The notes below the pieces were generated by a model, which worked only from the letters and a program-made list of their open reading frames with translations, had not been told where the DNA came from and ran no database searches. 6,064 nucleotides of DNA from DATAXI01 sp036266845 (GTDB lineage Bacteria; Verrucomicrobiota; Verrucomicrobiia; Chthoniobacterales; Chthoniobacteraceae): the NCBI GenBank assembly GCA_036266845.1, contig DATAXI010000249.1, positions 1 to 6,064 of the forward strand, in the 5' to 3' direction. The position numbers were made by a program, and so were the translations under genes. How positions within the stretch are numbered: the stretch's first letter is position 1; every line of letters begins with the position of its first letter. Below, piece by piece: positions 1 to 5,390 of the stretch.

Positions 1-1273
1 AGGAGAGGCGGTTCCTGATCACCGGGTCGGCGTATGCGATCCTTTCGAGCTGGCCGTGCGCTTTTTCCGCTTCCTCAAAGAAGTTGATGAACGCCAGGGT
101 CACTTTCTCGATGGCCTCGATGGTGCCGGCCTGCGCGTAGAATGCGCTCCAGTAGATCGGCTGCCATTGCTTCACGCTATCGAGCCGGTAGCCGAATCGC
201 CGCACAACCGGTTTGCGCAGCCAGCGTTTGGTGGCCGGGTCGTATTGGTCGATCGTCATGTACGTGGCGACTCCGATGACCTTGCCGGACTTGAGGTGAA
301 TGATGGGGCTCCCGCTATTGCCGGGAATGAACGGCGCATCCACCTCCACCAGGTTTGGCCCAATGCCGACGATCTTCCCCATGCGGGAATCGACGACGCC
401 CGATCCCTCCGCGTTCCCCAGGACCACCACGGAATCCCCGATCGTCACGTTCTTTTCCACATCCTGCATCACTTGAAAGGTCGAGGGCGTGTTCGGCATC
501 GCCATACAGCAAATATCCTCACCCACCGCCGCCGAAGCCGCCCCTCCTTTGACAACGGTGCCGTCCAGCGCCTTGAAAACCGCGTTGTGAATCTCCGAGA
601 CGACGTGCAGGTTCGTGACCAGAAAGGTCCCGTTGCCAACCTTGGCAATGAATCCGCTGCCCGATCCCTCGTTGCCGTCCACAAAGACCAGGCTCTTGGT
701 GGAATTGCGGACAATCTGCGCCGCCATTTCGCTCTCGCTAAGTCCCCCGGGCATCCGGGGTGACGAATCCACATTCTCCGGCGGTGTGACGATGGACGAT
801 GGCACGGACGCAGCCGGTGGACTGCCGGGAGCGGGCGGCAGCGCCATCGCCAGCGCCCCCGTCTTGGTCATCCACCGTTGCTTCCCATTCTCATCGATCA
901 CTTTAAAGGACCTCGCGCGCAGCGGGAGCAGCACGTTCTGCACCGCGGAGTCCTTGTCGTAAGTGATCACCACCCGGTCATTCGCCATTCTCCAGTGGCC
1001 GGTCATGTGATCGACCGAATGCCCCGATCTCCCGGTAACGGAGGATGCCGGTGTCGAGGAGAAGGTGCCGTCGGCCTTGAAAACCCGCAGCAATAACTGC
1101 CCGCCGTCCGTGATCTTCCATGTATAGGAGGTAAGCACGGTGGCGGCCGGCACATCGGCCCGATCCCCCGCGCGCAGCCAGCCCGCGGATGCCAGCAGCA
1201 TTGCCGCAATGGCCAGCAGAAGCCCGCGCGAGGTTTGGCCGCCGGGCCGTTGGGGGAACCTCCGTGACGCCAT
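1..1273 (-). CDS. Exported trypsin-like serine protease (S1/DegP-like), 3' end off left edge
   Basis: The minus-strand frame stays open from the ATG at 1273 to the window edge, giving 424 residues with no stop. Residues about 17-35 form a hydrophobic stretch after an Arg-rich N-terminus, so it reads as a signal peptide or anchor for export to the periplasm or surface. Residues about 45-138 look like a small all-beta domain (TSYTWKI, ADGTF, GHWRMANDRVVITYD), perhaps lipocalin-like; this is a guess. A Pro/Ser/Ala-rich linker (145-175) follows. The protease fold then shows GSGSGF, TNLHVVSE (catalytic His223), GEDICCMAM (Asp253) and PGNSGSPI (Ser320). The His-Asp spacing of 30 matches DegP. No PDZ domain is visible. 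About 100 residues follow the Ser, ending in a helical segment (IEKVTLAFINFFEEAEKAH). A GGAG lies 9 nt before the ATG, and the upstream gene's stop is 15 bp away, so the gene is probably co-transcribed with it. The substrate is unknown. Confidence 0.88.
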   Translation of the reverse strand, partial: MASRRFPQRPGGQTSRGLLLAIAAMLLASAGWLRAGDRADVPAATVLTSYTWKITDGGQLLLRVFKADGTFSSTPASSVTGRSGHSVDHMTGHWRMANDRVVITYDKDSAVQNVLLPLRARSFKVIDENGKQRWMTKTGALAMALPPAPGSPPAASVPSSIVTPPENVDSSPRMPGGLSESEMAAQIVRNSTKSLVFVDGNEGSGSGFIAKVGNGTFLVTNLHVVSEIHNAVFKALDGTVVKGGAASAAVGEDICCMAMPNTPSTFQVMQDVEKNVTIGDSVVVLGNAEGSGVVDSRMGKIVGIGPNLVEVDAPFIPGNSGSPIIHLKSGKVIGVATYMTIDQYDPATKRWLRKPVVRRFGYRLDSVKQWQPIYWSAFYAQAGTIEAIEKVTLAFINFFEEAEKAHGQLERIAYADPVIRNRLS

Positions 1274-1282
1274 GGAATGAAT

Positions 1283-1286
1283 CTCC
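1283..1286 (-). promoter_or_regulatory. Ribosome binding site fixing the protease start
   Basis: On the minus strand a GGAG lies 9 nt upstream of the ATG at 1273, inside the 15-bp gap after the TAA (1289-1291) of the preceding gene. It supports this ATG as the true start and translation from a shared mRNA. Confidence 0.6.
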
Positions 1287-1288
1287 GG

Positions 1289-2506
1289 TTACAGCTCGTG
1301 CGCGTTCGGGAACTCCCGCAGGATGGGATGGTGGCGCGCAGGTTGCAGGAACTTCATCGCGAGCGGAAAAACCGCGTTGAGGATACCGGAGGTGTGGCGG
1401 ATGTAAAGGTCCAGCGGCGCAAGCTCGAGCCGCAGATGCAGCTTCGGGTCGTAATTGAGCGGGGCGGTGTGGTAGGCGCCCACGCCATTGCTGATCGCCC
1501 AGTTGAAGACGTCGCGCCACGTCACAAAATAGAGATGCAGGTCCAGGGCCACGGCGTAATCCAGGCCGATGTCCATATCGTACAACACCCCGCCGTGAAG
1601 CAGGCAAAAGTTGAACGCAACAATCTTCCCATCCAGCCGCCAGACGAAGAAGCGGGCCTTGTCCGGCATCTCCCGTCCTACGCGGGAGAGAAAATCCGCC
1701 GTCAGCTCCTCAAACGACATCTCCGCGCGCGCCAGCGTCTGGCGGTAAAGCGGGTACACCTCGTCGATGATGGGGCTGATGTCCTCATGAACGGTCATTT
1801 CCAGGCTGCCGATCGCCTCCGACGCCCGGAATTTCCGCCGCAGGTTCTTCCGGAAGACCTTCCCCAGCCGCCGCTGCATGTAATCCTCAAAGTCCTTGTA
1901 CCCGCCCAGGTCCGCGCGCGAGGAGGGCATGCTCGGGACGCGGCAGTAGCCGTTGCCCGGGAAATAGTCCAGCGCCTGCCGGTAGCGCGCGGGGAAATCC
2001 TTGAAGACGATGATGGACGCCCCCTCGCGCTTCGCCACGGTATCCAGCACCTCGTGCAGCGCCCGCACCGCCCACGGCTCGGGGTTCACCTGCCCCTCTC
2101 CCACCGCGCAGCCCACCATCAGCACGCGCATCACCAGAAATCGCGGAAACCGCTTCTGCACCCGCTCCACCACGCGCTGGAATTTCGCCGGCAGCCCCTC
2201 GGTGATGCATTGCGGCAGGATGAAAAACGGCTGCACCACCGCCTGCCCGGTCTCCTCATTGCGCAGGATGAGGTAGCGGTACTCGAACTTCCCCGGCAGG
2301 GTCTCCTCGATGACCTCGTAATACCGCGAATCCCGCTCCAGATCGCGGAATGTGCCGCACCATGCCTCCCGGGGAATCGCCCGCGCGGTGCACACCACTT
2401 CCGCCGTCCCCGTCGCGGTGCGGATCAACCCGGGCTCGGCGCTTCGCCCCTCGGCAGGGGCAAGGTCCATCGTTTCAATCAGGCTATTCATGCGGCAACC
2501 GGACAT
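1289..2506 (-). CDS. GNAT / FemAB-like N-acyltransferase (Acetyltransf_6 type)
   Basis: Complete 405-residue soluble protein with no signal peptide or membrane segment. It resembles the large two-lobed GNAT proteins related to FemAB (Acetyltransf_6 / FemAB_like families), which transfer acyl or aminoacyl groups; the substrate cannot be read from sequence. Supporting features are ASIIVFKDFP (163-172), the basic stretch FEDYMQRRLGKVFRKNLRRKFR (206-227, the usual 'FeeYl..L.kk.R..lRrk' segment), and the C-terminal lobe from about 283. That lobe contains ARFFVWRLDGKIVAFNF, a GGVLYDMDIGLD strand-turn and YHTAPLNYDPKLHLRLEL near 345-362. The start is uncertain. The ATG at 2506 has only a weak CTGAAAG just upstream, and an ATG at 2491 (residue 6) is an alternative. 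The gene is first in a minus-strand pair with the serine protease and is divergent from the beta-galactosidase. A role in peptidoglycan or envelope modification is possible but unproven. The 423-residue open frame on the opposite strand is a GC-driven shadow. Confidence 0.82.
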   Translation of the reverse strand: MSGCRMNSLIETMDLAPAEGRSAEPGLIRTATGTAEVVCTARAIPREAWCGTFRDLERDSRYYEVIEETLPGKFEYRYLILRNEETGQAVVQPFFILPQCITEGLPAKFQRVVERVQKRFPRFLVMRVLMVGCAVGEGQVNPEPWAVRALHEVLDTVAKREGASIIVFKDFPARYRQALDYFPGNGYCRVPSMPSSRADLGGYKDFEDYMQRRLGKVFRKNLRRKFRASEAIGSLEMTVHEDISPIIDEVYPLYRQTLARAEMSFEELTADFLSRVGREMPDKARFFVWRLDGKIVAFNFCLLHGGVLYDMDIGLDYAVALDLHLYFVTWRDVFNWAISNGVGAYHTAPLNYDPKLHLRLELAPLDLYIRHTSGILNAVFPLAMKFLQPARHHPILREFPNAHEL

Positions 2507-2657
2507 CTTTCAGGGACATACCCACCGAATCAATCTCAGTTTTGCTGATATTTTTGTAATAATTCCAGCCTCTACTCCGGGTTTTGGCAGTGGAATCGAC
2601 CGGTCGCCTGCTCATCCGTGCATCTTTTGGGCTTTGCGAGAGGCTCTTCCGCGCCTT

Positions 2658-2685
2658 TTTCCGGGAGTGAATCCCTCCCGGGAAA
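2658..2685. repeat. Inverted repeat / hairpin upstream of the beta-galactosidase
   Basis: The arms TTTCCGGGAG (2658-2667) and CTCCCGGGAAA (2675-2685) are complementary over 10 bp with a single bulged G, around a 7-nt loop TGAATCC. The repeat lies about 50 bp before the preferred ATG at 2733. It could be an operator for a dimeric regulator or a hairpin in the 5' untranslated leader. No T-run follows it in either direction, so it is not an intrinsic terminator. Confidence 0.5.
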
Positions 2686-2718
2686 TGGCTTGATTTCACC
2701 CCGTGGCAAGGGCCAGCA

Positions 2719-2724
2719 AGGTGG
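2719..2724 (+). promoter_or_regulatory. Ribosome binding site AGGTGG deciding the GH42 start
   Basis: AGGTGG lies 8 nt before the ATG at 2733 and differs from the ideal AGGAGG at one base. The earlier in-frame GTG at 2703 has no purine-rich sequence at a suitable distance. This favours 2733 as the start. Confidence 0.5.
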
Positions 2725-2732
2725 CACTCAAT

Positions 2733-4775
2733 ATGCCTCCCGCGAAACCACGCCCCCTCCCGGCGAAAAGTCTCCTGCCTAAGATCAACCAAATGCTCTA
2801 CGGCGGAGACTACAACCCCGAGCAGTGGCCGGAGGAAACATGGCGCGAAGATATGCGGCTGATGCGGGAGGCCGGGGTAAATCTGGTCAGCATCGGCATC
2901 TTCGCCTGGGCAAAATTGCAGCCGCGCGAGAAGACCTGCTCCTTTGGGTGGCTGGACCGCCTGATGGATTTGCTGGCGGAGAACGGTATCTACGCGAACC
3001 TGGCCACGGCGACAGCCAGCCCCCCGCCGTGGATGTCGAAGTATCCCGGCCTCAATGCCGTCGATGGCAAGGGGCATGTCTGGGCGCATGGGTCGCGCCA
3101 GCATTACTCGCCCTTTAGCACCGTGTACCGGCGATTCGCGGCCGCGCTGGTGCGGAAGCTCGCCACGCGATATCGCAGCCATCCCGCGCTCGCGCTCTGG
3201 CACATCAATAACGAGTACGCCTGCCACGTGCAGGAGTGCCACTCGGAGGCCGCGACGGCCGCGTTCCGCATATGGCTGAAAGCCCGCTACGGCTCGATCG
3301 AGGGGCTCAATGACGCCTGGGGCACCGCTTTCTGGAGCCAGCATTACCAGGACTGGGATGAGGTGCTCACGCCGCGCCATACGCCCACTTTCCCGAATCC
3401 ATGCCAGGTGCTCGATTACCACCGCTTTATGTCGGATGCGATCCTGGACCTGTGCAAGATGGAACGCGACATCCTGCGCGCCATCACCCCGGACATCCCG
3501 GTCAATACAAACTTCATGGGCTGCTTCAAGCCGCTCGATTACTGGAAGTGGGCGCGCGAAATCGATTTCACCTCCTGGGACGCCTATCCCGATCCGCTGA
3601 CGGAACGCCCGGAACTCTTCGACGCCTGCGGGCACGATCTCCTCCGCTCGCTCAAGCCGGGCCGGCCATTCGTGCTCATGGAGCAATGCTCCTCCCACGT
3701 CAATTGGCGCCCGGTCAATGCCGCGAAGCCCCCGGGCGTCATGCGCCTCTGGAGTTTGCAGAGCGTCGCCCGCGGCGCCGATGGCGTCCTCTTCTTCCAA
3801 TGGCGCCAGTCCCTCGCGGGCGCGGAGAAATTCCACGGCGCGATGGTCCAAAACGGCTCCCAGCCGGGGCAGGGGCGCGTCTTCCGCGAGGTATGCGAAC
3901 TGGGGGCGGACCTCGGGAAACTCGCGCCGGTCGTTGGCTCCGTCATCCGCTCGAAGGTCGCCATCATGATCGATTGGCAAAGCTGGTGGGCGCTCGAATC
4001 GCCCTCGAAACCGGCTCAGTTCCATTACGAGAAGGCGTTCTCGCAAATCCAGCGGCTTTGCTTCGACCGCAACATCGCCGTCGATTTCGTCCATCCCGGC
4101 TCGGACCTTTCCGGTTATAGCCTGGTCTTCGCTCCGAATCTCTACCTGCTGGAGAAGCAATCGGCGGATAACCTGGACGCCTTTGTGCGAAACGGCGGCA
4201 CGCTTCTGGTCACCTGCTTCTCCGGCATCGTGGACCGCGAGGAACGCATCGTGCCCGGCGGCTATCCCGCTTATCTTCGCGAGACCCTCGGCATCGCGGT
4301 GGAGGAATGGTGGCCGCTCGGTCCCGAGCAGCGGATGCCGGTCCGCTTCGGCCGCCGCAGCTTGCACGCGCGCGACTGGCGCGAGACGATCCACCTGCGC
4401 GGCGCAAAGGCGCTCGCCACCTTTGCGGGCGATCATCTCGCGGGCAGCCCCGCAGTCACCCGAAACCGGCGCGGAGCCGGCCAGGCCTATTACCTGGGCA
4501 TGCAAATGGACGATCCGGACCTCGCCCATCTCCTCGATCCGATTTTCTCCCGGCTTAAACTGGCCGCCCCGGTCAGGGCGCCCGCCGGAGTGGAAGTCAC
4601 GCTCCGTGAAAACTCCCGCGCCAAGTTTCTTTTCCTCCTCAATCACAAGGAAACCGCGGCCCGCATCCCGCTGGGCGCCCACCAGGGGACCGATCTCCTT
4701 ACCGGCGCAAAGGCACGCGCCGCGATTACATTGGAGCCGCATGGCGCAGCCGTCATCGCCCTCGCCATCACGTAA
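2733..4775 (+). CDS. Beta-galactosidase, glycoside hydrolase family 42
   Basis: Complete protein, 680 residues from the ATG at 2733 (690 from an in-frame GTG at 2703), the usual GH42 size. It hydrolyses terminal beta-D-galactosides with retention. There is no signal peptide, so it is probably cytoplasmic and acts on imported oligosaccharides. The catalytic TIM barrel starts at the family signature MLYGGDYNPEQWPEE (21-35) and runs to about 395. WHINNEY carries the acid/base Glu161 and FVLMEQCS the nucleophile Glu317. FFQWRQSLAGAEKFHGAM (354-371) is another typical GH42 block. The beta-galactosidase trimerisation domain follows (about 408-610, from SKVAIMIDWQSWWALE), then a small C-terminal beta domain (about 618-680). 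After the acid/base Glu the sequence has C164 and C169 but lacks the fuller Cys cluster that binds zinc in some GH42 enzymes. It is transcribed alone and divergently from the acyltransferase/protease pair; no sugar transporter or regulator gene is visible beside it. The 769-residue antisense open frame is a shadow. Confidence 0.95.
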   Translation: MPPAKPRPLPAKSLLPKINQMLYGGDYNPEQWPEETWREDMRLMREAGVNLVSIGIFAWAKLQPREKTCSFGWLDRLMDLLAENGIYANLATATASPPPWMSKYPGLNAVDGKGHVWAHGSRQHYSPFSTVYRRFAAALVRKLATRYRSHPALALWHINNEYACHVQECHSEAATAAFRIWLKARYGSIEGLNDAWGTAFWSQHYQDWDEVLTPRHTPTFPNPCQVLDYHRFMSDAILDLCKMERDILRAITPDIPVNTNFMGCFKPLDYWKWAREIDFTSWDAYPDPLTERPELFDACGHDLLRSLKPGRPFVLMEQCSSHVNWRPVNAAKPPGVMRLWSLQSVARGADGVLFFQWRQSLAGAEKFHGAMVQNGSQPGQGRVFREVCELGADLGKLAPVVGSVIRSKVAIMIDWQSWWALESPSKPAQFHYEKAFSQIQRLCFDRNIAVDFVHPGSDLSGYSLVFAPNLYLLEKQSADNLDAFVRNGGTLLVTCFSGIVDREERIVPGGYPAYLRETLGIAVEEWWPLGPEQRMPVRFGRRSLHARDWRETIHLRGAKALATFAGDHLAGSPAVTRNRRGAGQAYYLGMQMDDPDLAHLLDPIFSRLKLAAPVRAPAGVEVTLRENSRAKFLFLLNHKETAARIPLGAHQGTDLLTGAKARAAITLEPHGAAVIALAIT

Positions 4776-4810
4776 ACGGCCCGCGCCGATCATTCAAATG
4801 GCGAGCCGGG

Positions 4811-4899
4811 ATAGTAAGAAGTAATCTACGAAACCTCCGTAAATGACCTGACGCCTGGGAATAGCGAAAAGCAATCTGCGATACTTCCGTAAATGACCT
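4811..4899. repeat. Two-copy direct repeat, 50-bp period
   Basis: Copy A (4811-4849) and copy B (4861-4899) each span 39 bp and match at 32 of 39 positions. The last 14 bases, CCGTAAATGACCT plus the preceding T, are identical. An 11-bp unrelated spacer lies between the copies. The unit may be a degenerate repeat family; nothing indicates CRISPR, since there are only two copies and the spacing is short. Confidence 0.65.
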
Positions 4900-4957
4900 T
4901 CTGCAAGCCAATGGCTTCCGTTCGCGAGGCGCACGTTTGCTTTAAAGCGACGCAACG

Positions 4958-5103
4958 TTAAGGAACCACTGATTAAATGAACCCAAGGGTTCAAAGATCG
5001 GTAGCCGGGGGTCGAGCGAAGCGATACCCCCGGTAGTGCGAAGAATTACGGCAACACTCCGGAGGGGTGCAAGAGCCCCTTGATTTAATCAGTGATTCCT
5101 TAA
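4958..5103. mobile_element. MITE-like palindromic element, copy 1 (146 bp)
   Basis: The element is bounded by terminal inverted repeats of 21 bp, beginning TTAAGGAACCACTGATT at 4958-4978 and matched in reverse complement at 5083-5103 with one mismatch. It has no coding capacity. Inside are three small stem-loops: GAACC/GGTTC, CCGGGGG/CCCCCGG with an inner TCG/CGA pair, and CACTCC/GGGGTG. It is about 95% identical to the adjoining copy 2 (six substitutions and two one-base gaps) and shares the TTAA at 5100-5103 with it. Size, terminal repeats and possible TTAA target duplication fit a miniature inverted-repeat transposable element. TTAA also fits the YTAR target of IS5-like elements. An alternative is a structured non-coding repeat duplicated in tandem. 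Confidence 0.6.
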
Positions 5104-5247
5104 GGAACCACTGATTAAATGAACCCAAAGGGTTCAAAGATCGCTAGCCGGGGGTTGAGCGAAGCGATACCCCCGGTAGTGCGAAGAATTACGGCGGCAC
5201 CCCGGAAGGGGTGCAAGAGCCCCTTGATTTAATCAGTGGTTCCTTAA
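5100..5247. mobile_element. MITE-like palindromic element, copy 2 (148 bp)
   Basis: Same element as the adjoining copy 1, but with a perfect 21-bp terminal inverted repeat (5100-5120 against 5227-5247). Internal stem-loops are GAACCC/GGGTTC (5121-5135), CCGGGGGT/ACCCCCGG (5148-5176) and GCACCCC/GGGGTGC closed by a GGAA loop (5197-5214). Together with the outer stem they would fold as a three-armed junction in RNA or as a cruciform in DNA. It has TTAA at both ends. No transposase gene lies in the window, so any movement would depend on an enzyme acting from elsewhere. Confidence 0.6.
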
Positions 5248-5260
5248 GGGCCAAAGGCCC
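5248..5260. repeat. Short hairpin GGGCC-AAA-GGCCC
   Basis: A perfect 5-bp GC stem with a 3-nt loop directly abutting the right end of the second palindromic element. Read on the minus strand it is followed by TTAAGG, not a T-run, so it would be at best a weak terminator for the acyltransferase transcript. Confidence 0.35.
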
Positions 5261-5269
5261 GTAGCAGGC

Positions 5270-5320
5270 CCAGGTACCCGCGCAAAAGGCGCCAAGCGCC
5301 AACGGCGCGGGAGTATCTGG
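5270..5320. repeat. Nested GC-rich stem-loop
   Basis: The outer arms CCCGCGC (5277-5283) and GCGCGGG (5305-5311) pair perfectly. The pairing extends outward through GTA/TAT-type pairs to CCAG (5270-5273) and CTGG (5317-5320) with small bulges. Inside is a second hairpin, GGCGC-CAA-GCGCC (5288-5300). The structure is strong on either strand and lies about 70 bp past the acyltransferase stop. It could act as an mRNA 3'-end or as a dispersed palindromic repeat. It has no T-run. Confidence 0.45.
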
Positions 5321-5390
5321 CGGCAAATGAGAGCGCGTCCACTTTTTATGGAGCGATTCCGTCTCCGGCGGAGCCGAAGCCGGCAGCCGC

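Larger units (their letters stand above)
2507..2732. promoter_or_regulatory. Divergent intergenic region, probable promoters both ways
   Basis: This region separates the starts of the acyltransferase (minus) and beta-galactosidase (plus) and must carry control signals for at least one of them. Its most AT-rich part is 2540-2565. On the plus strand TGTAATAAT (2555-2563) resembles an extended -10 box, but no good -35 lies at the right distance, so that call is weak. No convincing sigma-70 pair was found for the minus strand. A perfect 10-bp palindrome CGACCGGTCG occurs at 2597-2606, and a larger inverted repeat is listed separately. Confidence 0.35.
4776..5390. other. Gene-free, repeat-rich intergenic region
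   Basis: About 615 bp between the convergent 3' ends of the beta-galactosidase and the membrane acyltransferase. No credible protein gene is present. The only open frame of note (minus 4794-4994, 66 residues) is built over the 50-bp repeats and one end of the first palindromic element, and has no recognisable domain. The block contains a two-copy 50-bp-period direct repeat, two TTAA-bounded inverted-repeat elements and two hairpins, all listed separately. Neither flanking gene has a clear intrinsic terminator with a T-run. Folded structures here may serve that role. Confidence 0.7.

Noticed and set aside
56..763. 235-residue plus-strand open frame opposite the serine protease
   Set aside because: The minus strand carries a coherent protease with a signal peptide and catalytic triad; this frame is its shadow.
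1277..2548. 423-residue plus-strand open frame opposite the acyltransferase
   Set aside because: Its His/Arg/Pro-rich composition mirrors the codon bias of the real minus-strand gene, and no motif is recognisable.
2484..4793. 769-residue minus-strand open frame opposite the beta-galactosidase
   Set aside because: The plus strand encodes an unmistakable full-length GH42 enzyme with catalytic motifs. The antisense translation is rich in Arg/Gly/Ala with no domain, typical of GC-rich shadow frames.
4776..4812. Intrinsic terminator just after the beta-galactosidase
   Set aside because: Only short interrupted pairing (CGCC with GGCG, GGC with GCC) and no T-run follows.
4934..4959. Quasi-palindrome around GCTTTAAAGC
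   Set aside because: The 10-bp core palindrome (4939-4948) is real, but the outer pairing is only 5 bp with mismatches. It is too weak to call a site.
4794..4994. 66-residue minus-strand open frame in the repeat block
   Set aside because: It runs across both 50-bp repeats and into the terminal repeat of the palindromic element, has no clear ribosome binding site and no recognisable domain. It is more likely non-coding.
4811..5247. CRISPR array
   Set aside because: Only two copies of each repeat, unequal types, no uniform spacers and no cas genes.
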